Source: Agarophyton chilense
Taxonomy: Eukaryota > Rhodophyta > Florideophyceae > Gracilariales > Gracilariaceae
Reading direction: 5' to 3'
DNA: 64,000 bases
NCBI GenBank assembly: GCA_030374765.1
Contig: JARGXX010000088.1
Location: 124,001 to 188,000, forward strand
Below are positions 42,760 through 52,511 of the stretch, in pieces; position 1 is the stretch's first letter, and each line of letters starts with the position of its first letter. The notes beneath the pieces were generated by a model. That model was not told the origin of the DNA, made no database searches, and saw only the letters and a program-made list of their open reading frames with translations. A program made the position numbers and the translations under genes.

Positions 42760-44010
42760 CATTGCTACAGTTGTTACCCCGCTCAATACTTATTTGTCCA
42801 CCCCGAACCAGCCTTATCTTCTCCCACGCCCAGCCGTCCACGATTTTCATGGAACCTTAAAAACGTCCAGTGGACTGATGAAAAAGACAACCAGAAAGAA
42901 CATGCTAAGTATGTGGCATTATGGACTTTGTTCCACGAGAAATTCCTCGACTAAAATTCGAACAAGATAACCTAACCGCTTTGAGGCCTAATACTGAAGA
43001 CTCAGCTGTATAAAAGGGCTCGGTATCTGTGGAAAATGTTGCTTCAGATTGAAGAGTCAGAAAGATCGCCAAAGCCGTCTATAACAGAGATTTTATGTCC
43101 GTTTTCAGCGAGGTTTATGGGAACTTCACCACGCTTCTGAACGTAAAGCGCTTTAGCCATGCAAAGTTCATTAATTCCGAACGTAGATTCGACGCAAAGG
43201 CGTCCCGGTTAAATGCCCAATCTGTATCCGCCAAGGTACTGTAGTCGCTAACAGCCTTCATGCTGGTAAACAACTCAGCGGTCGACAATGGACATCGTGT
43301 CTCGTTGTTTGCGGCGGCATGAACCAACAGCGCTTTGAATGCTACGGTGATGGCGAGGTATTACCTTAACACTTCATCGTATGAGAAAAGAACCGCCCGA
43401 CTGTGGCAACAAGGGTGCATCGTGTCTCTTTGTTGGCGGCAGCATGAACCAACAGGGCTTTGAATGCTAGGGTGATGAAGAGGTAGTTCCTTAACATTTC
43501 ATCGTATGAGAAAAGAATTGCCCCGACTGTGGCAACAAGGGTGCATCGTAGTCCATGCGCAATCCTTGTGACATTTTCCAGAAGGTTGGTCACCGGAGAC
43601 GGAACCACAATTTGGATGGATCCTAACACTCACACATTCGCTGCCTCGACTGCAAGGCTCCGTCGCAGAACATACCACCGCAGAATAAGTATGAAAAGCA
43701 CACGCAGAATGATGCCCCGAAGAAGACTGTCTCATTTAACTGTTCCATGCTGGCCATTTTGACAGCAGCTGTCTCCGCAAAATACGCGCCCGCTCGTTTT
43801 GGTACTCTTCTAGATGATGGCGCACCGTACAGGGCCATGGGACAAGTCGAGATTCATTTCCCGTTTAGAAAACTCGGATTCGCTCCTCACACTCGACTTG
43901 AACCGATTTCAGCATCGCTCAACGTCCATACCGGGTGGCAGTATGGCGTGGGTGCTCATGCAAGCCCCCAGCGCAATGTTCTTGGCTCGATAGTCCTGCG
44001 CGCCAAGTAG
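42760..44010 (+). pseudogene. Copia-1 gag and protease
   Basis: The gag part includes FMSVFSEVYGNFTTLLNVKRF, SERRFDAKASRLNAQS and NNSAVDNGHRVSLFAAA (about 43090-43320), then a zinc-knuckle-like region (CPDCGNKG and GHRRRNHNLDGS, about 43518-43625) that is preceded by a tandem duplication. The protease (43747-44010) shows LLDDGAPYRAMGQVEI, equivalent to the LDSGAPYSAIG active site with Ser replaced by Asp, and later YGVGAHASPQRNVLGSIVL. Several frameshifts and stops occur. Gag packages RNA and the protease matures Gag-Pol. Confidence 0.65.
43284..43550 (+). repeat. Tandem duplication in Copia-1 gag
   Basis: Two adjacent copies of about 130 bp sharing CATCGTGTCTC, GCATGAACCAACAG, GCTTTGAATGCTA, ACTTCATCGTATGAGAAAAGAA-type (trimmed) and CCGACTGTGGCAACAAGGG. 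Unit 1 is about 43288-43410 and unit 2 about 43415-43545. The copies have diverged, so it is not recent. Confidence 0.75.
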
Positions 44011-44442
44011 GATCTCGGAAATGACATCAACATCACCCATTAAATGATCGGAGGCTCATGACAATGGGTGATCCGGAGAAATGTCACCCGCAAGACGAAC
44101 ATTGTCGTTTTTGTATAAACGCTTTGTGCTTCGATGCTGACGGCGCTAACGATTCCCTAGCAATCGTTGATGACAGATTTCTATCTTACATCCCTGTAGA
44201 ACGCTTTGTATCATCCAAAAAATACATTGGATCTACGCTCTACTCTCTGTACGCCGTTACGCTCGAGAATTCGCCGTGGGCCGATGTGAAAGGTATCATT
44301 GACAAGGTGCAAACGCATGATTGCGGCCATGCTTGCTTCGTCGGAACTTAAGCTGTTGCTTTAGCGCAACAAGCAGTGGAACCGCACTGTCGCCAAGTAC
44401 GTGGATGACATGGTAAAAGATTGCGCGGGCTGTTGGTCTACT

Positions 44443-45131
44443 GTGTAGTAGAGGGTGCTTCGCCATGGAACTAATGATGCCACGTGGTAGCCCTGGATAG
44501 TTGCCGGCATGCGCCGTGTACTACAGTGGTTTAGTTATCAATTATTATAGCTTTTTGCTAAGTTAGTATTAGATAGATAGGATTAAGTAGATAGGGAGGC
44601 ACACCTCAAATACTCCTCCCCGTGGTCACGTGGCGCAGAGCGCCACAGTAGGTCGGGTGGCCGGTGATATATATATCTTACCCGAACATCGCCACCCCGG
44701 TCACTATTGTAAATTCAATCACCTACTAGACTACTTTTACCCCTTTAGGTTTCTACAGTCGACCATGAAGGGAAACCTAGTGTCCTTGCGGGTTTCCAAA
44801 CCCGCATGCGTTGTGCATCATCGTCTACCAACGTGGTCTCAGTAATCTAGCCGTTCCTGGTGCACCCTTCAGTGGCTAGGGCTGCCACACCGAACAGGTA
44901 TATTCAATCTCAGCCTCCCAAGTCGTGTCCGTTGCGCGCCTCCTCGAACGGAAACTTCTTACACCCCCGCTCCTGCTTTGGTTTATACGAGATGCTGGCC
45001 ATTCCTGTTGCACCCTTCAGGGGCTGGTGCTGCCACAACTTACAGTTTTCTTCAATCATATCCTCCTCGGTCGAGCCCGTTGCGCACTTCCTAGAACCAA
45101 CAGGTCTTACACCCCCGCTACCGTTTTGGCT
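44443..45131. mobile_element. Solo LTR-like insertion in Copia-1 integrase
   Basis: About 690 bp that interrupts the integrase frame between DCAGCWST and DTAVPPPT. It starts TGTGTAGTAGAGGG and ends TATACCA, contains a TATATATATC TATA-like motif near 44668, and has no coding capacity, consistent with a solo LTR. Flanks TCTAC and GATAC agree at only three of five bases, so a target duplication is unconfirmed. Confidence 0.5.
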
Positions 45132-45143
45132 TATACCAGATAC
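44851..45143 (+). repeat. Tandem repeat of about 146 bp in the solo LTR
   Basis: Units 44851-44996 and 44997-45143 share TTCCTG-TGCACCCTTCAG-GGCT, GCTGCCACA, TCAATC, CGTTGCGC-CTCCT, CTTACACCCCCGCT and TTATACGAGATGCT/TTATACCAGATACT. The copies are clearly diverged. Confidence 0.7.
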
Positions 45144-46040
45144 TGCCGTTCCACCTCCAACGAAATAGGTGTCGATGAGCTCGTGGAACACGGCATTCAA
45201 CGACGTACTACGCATTGACCACTTGTCTTTGGATCACGTTTGCGTGCTACATTTGATGGACAACGTGTCTACCTACTTCATTGCCCACGTAGGAAAGTCC
45301 ACGTCTATGCGGGAGGCAGATACGAAGTTCAACGAAATTTGGGTGGCTCAATTCTGGGATCCACAAGCATTAGAAGAGACAAATCGTTTCTCTTTGGAGC
45401 ATTCGGAGATCCCTGAAAGAAGCTTCACATACCGCTCCATGCCGTGTCACCCCGTCGTCAGGCTGAAAACGAAGTTTGCTCAAAGAATAACATCATTCGC
45501 AGTGTTTTCTAGAGACTCAAGTCGGCAGCCGGCGCAGACATCAACGCTGAGCGCTCTGCTGACATGGCTGTAACAATAAGCAATGACTTATATGGAAATG
45601 ACACCATGTTCGCATTCGAGATGGCCAAGGGCTACATCAAACTCATCAATAGCGGGCCACATGAAAATGTGCTCCCAACAGACGTGGGGTATTACGGCGA
45701 TGTGTTTGTCGCTCGTGGCAAGCTCCAGCGCATCCTTAAGTCCAAGACTTACAACGACAAACAATTCACTTCCGGTGAGCCCGTCGAAGTGTATGTTAAA
45801 AATGCAGATGGAGAAGCACGGATTGTGGTCGATCCCCAAGACTGTGACATCAGTCAACGCCGACGGCCGCATTGTCACTGTGACTAGCGAAGCTGGCATG
45901 GAAATGACAGCCACATCTCAGGATGCACGCGTCGCACTCCCTGAAACCAGATTCGAAAAGTTTGTGCAAGACGATATTGATGCCCTGAATGACACGAATG
46001 GCATCGAACTGCCACAAGAGTACAATGAAAACTTCAAATC

Positions 46041-46251
46041 TGGGCAAGACACGCTTGCCCCCTGGCACAATGCCGCCGGCGCTGCATACTAAACCTCACC
46101 CTTGCTCCACCCCGAGAAACTGGGAACTGAGAGGGCAAGGCGGTACACATGGTGCCCATTGGACTTTCCACGATTCGACGACGCGCTTTGCGAGCGCACA
46201 ATACAATTTAACAAAACAGCCCTCGCGCTCTGCGTAGGACTGCTTCACATA
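46041..46251 (+). repeat. 5' LTR of Copia-2
   Basis: TGGGCAAG to TTCACATA; aligns over its full length with 61696-61906 at roughly 80 percent by eye. Its beginning was chosen because the Copia-1 frame ends here with AAATC and because the 3' copy starts directly after a polypurine tract. Confidence 0.75.
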
Positions 46252-46265
46252 GTTATGGGCCTAGC
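46252..46265 (+). promoter_or_regulatory. Primer binding site of Copia-2 (half initiator tRNA-Met type)
   Basis: GTTATGGGCCTAGC is complementary, with one mismatch, to the anticodon stem-loop segment of eukaryotic initiator tRNA-Met (GCTGGGCCCATAAC). Priming from a tRNA-iMet cleaved in the anticodon loop is known for Drosophila copia and its relatives. Confidence 0.7.
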
Positions 46266-46334
46266 GTCAGGAGCTTTTATGACTTTCTATCCGACATATC
46301 CCCCAATGTTTGATCCGACCAAGGAGCCAAAAGA

Positions 46335-47390
46335 ATGGCACTGCAACGTTTGTCGATGGGTAGACACAATTCTACTGCTGCGAACAAGGGCACCGATCGT
46401 CGTTACCGAACATTCTTTACAACTCTAGGCCTACAGCTGCACCGCAAAGCTCTACCTAATGCTCAGAAATCCGTGTTCAACGAAGCCCATGAAAAAAAAA
46501 TTGTCGATTACAAGCAGGAGCGCCGAGTGAAAGTGGTATGCCAAATCGTTGAGCATATCGCAGTCGACCTTCCAATTGCTGTTGTCTCTCGTTTGATTTC
46601 CTGCTTCAATCGTGTTACAAACTGCCGTCCACGCAAGGATGAGCCTCTGGCTAGCTTCGTATCACGTTTCCGCGGCTAGGCTGCCGATGATCTCCTGCAT
46701 GGTGGACTATCATCTTCGTCTGAGGTTGTAGAAGTTTTGGCGATAACGCTACTCGAAAAATCATATTTGAGTGAGGAGACGTTGACCAATGCCAAACTAC
46801 AACTTATCTCTCTCGCCGAAGCCCGCATGAAAAGTGGAATCCACACTCGAGATACCCAGCACCAAATTAATCTTGTAAAGTTTCAGGAGTCCGTTGACAA
46901 CCTCTGTGAAATGCTATCGAAGCTTCAAATAAAGATTTCGAGGCGCGATAATCACAATATGACGAAGTCAAAGCTTTTGGTAAGCAATAGAAAGATCAAC
47001 GAAGCAGTCGTTGAGTTTGAGATAAATCTAACAGACACTCGCTGAAAGACCTTCCCAAATTTCTCTATGAACAAGCTCCTTCAGTTTACCCGCAGATGCC
47101 GTCTAAATCTGGACGACACCGTTACAGTCATACGGAATCTCTCTTTAAGTTCTTCGAGCTCTGCTGCTCACTATACAAGGGAAGAACTCAAAAAATTCGT
47201 GGGTCAGAAAGTCCAAACTGCCTTATATGCAATTTCTCAATTCAACCAGAGCGTACTAACTCGCTTTAGAAATAGGAAGGAGGGAAATGCATCAACCTTG
47301 TCTTTCAAACCAGGCACTGCAAAGAGGAGGCGCACCAATGTAAAGGCTGGGAAAGGTGGAAAGTCGTTCTTCTGATTCGATTGTGGTGAT
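46335..47390 (+). pseudogene. Copia-2 gag
   Basis: From an ATG at 46335 (MALQRLSMGRHNSTAANKG) through SVFNEAHEKKIVDYKQERR, ASFVSRFRG, SSSSEVVEVLAITLLEKSYLSEE, EARMKSGIHT and GQKVQTALYAISQF, in two frames with stops at 46677, 47043 and 47373. The last of these, TGA at 47373-47375, falls exactly on the first Cys of the zinc knuckle (F-stop-F-D-CGDAEHMSGNDLC), leaving the rest recognisable. The C-terminus is Lys/Arg-rich (GTAKRRRTNVKAGKGGK). It would have packaged the Copia-2 RNA. Confidence 0.7.
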
Positions 47391-47392
47391 GC

Positions 47393-48062
47393 CGAGCACA
47401 TGTCCGGCAATGACTTGTGCCCAAGTCTCTCATTTCTGACAACGAAGAGGAAGCTCGGAAGCCAACGCAATGATTCAGACGGTAGTTCCACAGCTCCTCG
47501 TCGTGGGGTAAGACATCCAGGAAATGATGCCTTAAGAGAACGAAACCGTGGATCTAACGCCGATTTTACGCCAGGCTCCGCCACATTGAAGCGCAATCAT
47601 GCCTGAAGTCTTGGGTTCGGGCGCCTTCTGATGTGGTTAGTGGAACGCAAGATCCTAAACCCATCATCGACATTGGATTTCTACGTAGTGTGGGATGCAT
47701 AGAGTCTGCTGCTGCATTATCAATCGAAATGGGCATCCAAATTCATGTTAAAGACCTCGACTGTGACACCCTTTTATCCCGGTTTTGGTCGAAAATGTTC
47801 GAATCCAAAACTGGTATTTGTATCTTCGAGGTTGAAGATCGAAAGACTCGGCGATGTGGAAGCAGGCATTAAGTTATACACTACGGAAGGCGACGGTCTT
47901 CTGCTTCAGGGTAGTGACATAGTGTCCCGTTCGGGCCTTATGGGCTTGGACAACAAGCTCGTAGTGCCCGTTTCGGTCGGAATCTCTTGGAATGACGCAG
48001 TTCTATAAACATACGTCCTAGGAGAAGACATTGACCGCCGAATACACCTATTCGTCGTTCTT
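47393..48062 (+). pseudogene. Copia-2 protease region
   Basis: After the knuckle, a basic linker (TTKRKLGSQRNDSDGS, LRERNRGSNAD) leads to a retropepsin-like segment: PIIDIGFLRSVGCIESAAAL (47660-47720) with the Asp of the DIG/DTG active site. It continues, after a frame change near 47800, with YTTEGDGLLLQGSDIVSRSGL, LDNKLVVPV (47870-47970). It ends before the integrase zinc domain. Stops and one or two frameshifts break it. Confidence 0.6.
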
Positions 48063-48386
48063 TTGATAGCAAAGTCGTTCAAATCATTCTTCTCTTCTCA
48101 TTCTTCTTTTCTCTCTAGGAATCCTCAGCCGATCGCCGAACTATCTCGCAAGGACGATATGAAATCAACGCATGCCCACCGCTTCGCCACAACTCTTCAC
48201 AATCATTCCCATCTCTCTTTCAAGTACATGAAAAAGCATTGCAGTCGAGCTAGGATACTCAATGGAACTCTTGTTGATGAGCTCGAACACGCCTACAATT
48301 TTTGCATTTCGTGCAAAAGGTCTGGCCGCCCCCTATATTACCAAAAGATATCACTCAACAGGATAGTGGTTGAGTTCAACGAGCAC
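48063..48386 (+). pseudogene. Copia-2 integrase, N-terminal part (left of Gypsy-2)
   Basis: Zinc-binding domain with HAHRF...HNHSH, MKKHCSRAR, ELEHAYNFCISC and GRPLYYQKISL, ending in EFNEH where Gypsy-2 inserted at 48387. The frame continues at 57302 on the far side of Gypsy-2 once the AGCAC duplication is counted once. The interruption is a few codons before the first catalytic Asp. Confidence 0.75.
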
Positions 48387-48833
48387 TGTAACGCAATGAC
48401 GGATTTGGTCAGCGTACGGGTCTCGAACGGTGATAGCGTGGTAGAGCGGGTCCTAAGGTTCGAATCCTTCACTTTGGCACTCCCAGAGTACTTGGTGCAA
48501 TGAGCTGGGGTTTCCTGCGTAGTTTTACAGGGTGGAGCTACGGAAAGGATGGCTTGAAGACCAAAGGGTGGAACTAATTCACCAAAGGGGGTTATTTAGT
48601 ATCCTAACGGTGCCTACCGTTCTCTAAGGGAAAAGCGTCACTCGAGCAAAGTAAATAGTACTGGCGAGGCGCTGAGATCTCCCTGGTACTGTATTGTTAA
48701 TCTATTACACGAATTAAATTAAATTAATAATCTACATGAGTCCACCTGAGGTCGATTCGTACACGTGTCATCTGCAAGATCCTTCAGGGCCCGGCGGCTT
48801 ACCGGGCTCAACCGTTATTATCGCTCCTTCGCA
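48387..48833 (-). repeat. 3' LTR of Gypsy-2
   Basis: Contains the best-preserved tRNA-like segment of the family at 48434-48467: GTGGTAGAGCGG, then AAGG-TTCGAAT-CCTT, a T-arm-like stem with a seven-base TTCGAAT loop. Confidence 0.92.
48434..48467 (+). promoter_or_regulatory. tRNA-like A-box and B-box in Gypsy-2 LTR
   Basis: TAGCGTGGTAGAGCGGG fits a D-arm/A-box and GGTTCGAATCC is a perfect B-box, only 7-8 bases apart (tRNA genes have 30 or more). The plus orientation points toward the antisense gene. The partner is 56898-56931 in the other LTR. Confidence 0.5.
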
Positions 48834-49469
48834 TATCTCCCTCCTTAGGAGTCGACCGTCACGGCGAAGTCCAGATGGTTTCATAACTGCTCCAGGGGAC
48901 CTGGCTCTAACTGGACCTATAGGGGAACCTCCAATGTTGCCTTCGGGGTCGGAACGTCATGATCCTCAGCTTCCGAATGGTCTGGACACGAGCGGTTGCC
49001 GTGCCCGACATGTTAGCGTCTCATGACCATCCCCGGGGGTTAGTTGTTCTCGTTTCCAGTGGGCCCGACGGGGCGTCGCATCGCCACCATCCTCGGGGGT
49101 ACCAGTGCTTAAGAGCCGACCCTTGGCGCCAGGTTGGCAATTAGTTCACCTAAGGTACTGTACGCGCACCGGGGGGGGAAGAGGTTCCTTTCCGCTTTTC
49201 CTATCCTTTGCTATTCCTTTGGCGACCCTACGCGCGATGTCTGCCGTGAACCACGGTGCGCGCTTCGTCCATTCAAGGTCACGTCAGTCATCCTGCCAGA
49301 ATCGGTTTCATGTTTCCTTCTTCCCTTCGCGGTATTCCTCCATTCGTCGCGCGCGATGCTGCGTTCGCCTTATAAGCCCGTCGGATATGCCATTCTCCCT
49401 CCGAACTATGTCGCTGCCGTCGGTGTCCCTATCCATTTCCCGGCGTACCAACCTGTAAGCAGCGGCACC
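48834..49469 (+). promoter_or_regulatory. Upstream region of the Gypsy-2 antisense gene
   Basis: Conserved with 6443-7069. TATAAG at 49371-49376 (CCTTATAAGCCCG) is 99 bases upstream of the ATG, as in Gypsy-1. The first bases after the LTR read, on the element strand, CTCCTAAGGAGGGAGATA, a good polypurine tract for plus-strand priming. Confidence 0.6.
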
Positions 49470-49980
49470 ATGGCTTCAAACAACCAAACGGGGAGCTTCT
49501 CGAGATACCAAGTGGCTTATGAGCGCCCTGAATGCCGCTATGAACAAACAATCGGACAAAATCCACGGGCAGTGCGTCATGCCCTTCTGCCGTCCCGTTG
49601 GAATTAATGCCTCTATGGACATTGCGACAGTCCTAAGGAAATCCTACTCCTTGGCGCGTCTCTCGGTGCGCTACGCTGCAGTTGTCCAACAGGGTCAGGA
49701 TCTAAAAACCGCCATGGTCAACATTCTGCAGCCGAATGCGCAGGCGATGTCCCAAAGGGTTACTGCCGACTTGGATGCCCGGTATGGTCTCAATTTGAGT
49801 AGCCGGGAGATTTCCGACGGTGACAATAGTTCCTCAGCAGAATCTCCGCCGAGGAAGCGTGCTCGGCTCGCTGGGGCTTGTTCAGTTGGTCCTGTTGGCT
49901 GCTCGGGTGACCCTAGTCCCGGTTTGGCTCCTACAGGTTCCAATGAGGACGACGGCGTTACTCCTACGCCGCCTCAGTGA
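49470..49980 (+). pseudogene. Gypsy-2 antisense gene, internally deleted
   Basis: ATG at 49470 in ACCATGG. The N-terminal 45 codons (MASNNQTGS, YQVAYERPECRYEQTIGQ, RAVRHALLPS) match copy A of Gypsy-1. Then about 1.46 kb present in copy A is missing, and the gene resumes one frame over at MDIATVLRKSYSL with AAVVQQGQDLKTAM, LDARYGLNLSS and the C-terminal DGDNSSSAESPPRKRARLAG (NLS-like) ending TPTPPQ at 49980. The deletion joins the halves out of frame, so only a short N-terminal peptide could be made. The C-terminal exon-like block is open and well conserved. Confidence 0.7.
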
Positions 49981-50107
49981 GTCCTGTTGGTGTTCGAAGC
50001 GCTTCCCCAAAACTTGAGGTCATACCGAGGGCTGTTAGGCTTCAGTTAGTTACTCGATTAAGTTAAATAAAGTAGTGCTTGTGCTTTCCCAAGGTCTTTC
50101 TTGTATC

Positions 50108-52500
50108 TCAAATGTGCGTGCCGCAGGACGGCGTCCCATTTTGAGAGCGTCCCGGGTCTTCCTCAGGTGTCTCTGATGGATTGAATTTGTTCCCTGATGC
50201 GGGAGCTACGACAAATCGTCGTGCTCCGGCGAACCGTCGTGTCGGGAGGCGGTTTGGGAGGCATTTTGGGATTATCCGGGCCAATGGTTGGATTATTCGG
50301 ACCAATGGTTGCCCCCTCTTGAAGGCCGCGCTCCGAGTGGCTGAATCTGCGCCAATTGCGGGCGATAAAATTAGCAGGAATGGTTTGAGGCTCTTGCCAA
50401 GTATCTTCCTTAGGTGTGTAGCCAATCCAACGGACGCGATAACGCAAAGTTCCATCTTCTCCCCGACCGGCGGAGATGATGCGCTCAATCACATATTCCG
50501 GGTGGTATTCATTCTCCGGAAGGAGAGTGTGGTCCTGAGGGGCGAATCCATCGGAGTTGGTTGAGAGAGATGGGTCCTAGTAGTTGGCATTGACCATCGT
50601 GTCCGTGGGGCTAGTGGAGTCATCGGGAACTGCCTTAAGGGGTGTGGATACTTGAGTGTCGACCTGAGGTCGTGGTGCTTCCGTTGTACCAAGGGGCTGG
50701 GACGTTCGTGGTCCGGAGAAACTGGGGGCTCGTGTCACGCGGTCAATGGACAGGGTATCCTGTAGGCCGTCAATGAGTAAAGTGATGGTGTGTTCATTGG
50801 TCTTAAGGACTTTGTATGGTCCCGTAGAGCGGGTTAAGAGCTTTCGCGTAGTGTCCTCGAGTTCCTCACTGTCCTTCGGTGGCCGGTCCAAGAAAACCAG
50901 ATCTCCTTTCTTAAAGGTCGGTGTGTTCCAAACGGCTTTGTCGAAGTTGGACTAGTAGCGCCGTTGGGATTTGGTTAGTACAGTTCTAGCCAATTGAAGA
51001 ATACGGTCAATGCATCGGCGCGAGTAGCGCTTCGCCTGGGTAAGAGTCATCCTTACGGTTATGTACTGGGGTATGATAGACTCCTGAAGGTCAACAGCTA
51101 TCGGCGACGGCGCTCTCGTTAGCGTTAAGCCGAAAGGCGTTGTCCCTGTGGAAGCGTGCACCTGCGTGTTGTAGGAATAAACCAGTGGCTCAACGTATTC
51201 GTCCCAGTCTAATTGGTGCTCCGAAACATAGTGCGCCAATCGTTCCAGAAGGCTGCGGTTGAAGCGTTTGGCTTGGCCATTGGTTTGCGGGTTGTACGCC
51301 GTGGTGTTCGCATGTTGGATACCTAAGGTAGCACAGACATGCGAGAAGAATTTGGATACAAACTGGCTGTCGTTATCCGTAAGGAGGTAGAGTGGCAAGC
51401 CATTTGGATATACCCAGTTGGACATGAAGGCCATGGCGAAATCCGTGGCAGTTGTCTTTCCTAGGGGTAGGGCTCGGGTAAGTTTGGTAAACCTATCGGT
51501 TATAACCAAAACGACCCGTTTCCCGTGGGACGACTTAGGCAAAGGCCCAAGTATATCCATTGCGACAAATTACATTGAACCTGGGGCAGGGAAGAGCTTC
51601 AGTTTGGCCTGATGGTTGGCGCGAGACCCTCGGATCTGTGCGCACGATTCACAGTTCCGTGCGGGTTGCCATAGGTCCGGCGCCATTAATGGCCAGTAGA
51701 AAAACTTCCTTAGGGTCTGGTACATTTGTAGGCATCCAGGATACCCAGCCAAGTGGGGGAAATTGGCGAGGTATAGGAATCGCGCCCTTAGCGTAGTTGG
51801 TACTACCGGTTGAAGTGCGCCATCCAGCGGTGAGCGGCGACATAGTAGTCCAGATCGGTCATAGTCGAACAGGCATCCTGGGGTTCCTACCAATTGGGCT
51901 GCTGCCTTGAAGTATTCGTCTTCGACCTGCGCCTGTAGAAGTTCCTCAATAGTTATAGGGAGGAGCTCTTTGTCCTCCGGGTTTATTGCATTAACCTGAG
52001 GTCGTGCCGAATTGGGCCGTACAGTTTCCCAGTCCAATAGGTATACTTCGTTCTTCTTTACGTCAGCGTCCTCTGATTGAAACTTACCCATAAGGTCATC
52101 AGTTTCCGTACAGTCCTGAGGTCCATCATCTGTAAAGGTGGTGGGAATATGGTCGTCCAATGGGTTGTCATCAGTTCCGTCGGTAATGATTCGCGACAGG
52201 GCATCTGCTTCCTACTGCTTGATGCCTGCCCTATAGGTTATCTCGAGGTCATATTCTGACAGCATGAGGCGCCACCTGGCGAGGCGACTCGATGAATCGG
52301 TCATATTGAGTAGCCAGCGGAGTCAGTCATGGTCTGTCCTAATTGTAAAACTGGTTCCCTCGAGGTACGGACGGAGTGTCAATACGAACCATACGATGGC
52401 TAGGCATTCCTTTTCGGTCGTACTGTTGTTTCGCTGCGCGCTGGTGAGTGTTCTGCTCCAGTAGCCAATAGGTCGATATTCCTTCGGTGATTCCTGTTCC
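50108..52500 (-). pseudogene. Gypsy-2 RNase H end, integrase and chromodomain
   Basis: From 52500 down: the RNase H remainder; the RNase H-integrase linker (52160 on, MDDHIPTTFTDDGPQD); integrase zinc domain (HFPHLAGYPG-type H..H, CESC) ending at a stop at 51570; catalytic core (51560-50952) with MDILGPLPKSSHGKR (first Asp), LTDNDSQFVSKFF (second Asp) and NGQAKRFN, where Lys replaces the catalytic Glu; C-terminal domain (50891-50577, MDRPPKDSEELED); and chromodomain 50492-50350 (MIERIISAGRGEDG, YRVRWIGYTPKEDTW) with a Pro/Thr-rich tail. Integrase inserts the cDNA, and the chromodomain would tether it to marked nucleosomes. Confidence 0.85.
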
Positions 52501-52511
52501 TGTAGCAGTAC

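Larger units (their letters stand above)
44058..46040 (+). pseudogene. Copia-1 integrase, split by an LTR insertion
   Basis: 44058-44442: linker (DDRFLSYIPVERFVSSKKY) and the zinc-binding domain (SPWADVKGIIDKVQTHDCGHACF, ending DCAGC). After the insert, 45132-46040 resumes with PPPTK and MSSWNTAFNDVLRIDHLSLDH (first catalytic Asp), MDNVSTYFIAHVGKST, FNEIWVAQFWDPQ, then ISNDLYGNDTM.FEMAKGYIK (45564-45690) and a C-terminal region (GEPVEVYVKN, DARVALPE). The second catalytic Asp and the Glu segments (45350-45460) are frameshifted. It ends at 46040 where Copia-2 inserted. Confidence 0.72.

Noticed and set aside
48434-48467. Possible true tRNA gene in the LTR
   Set aside because: A-box and B-box are only 7-8 bases apart, no acceptor stem or anticodon arm can be drawn; reported as tRNA-like only.
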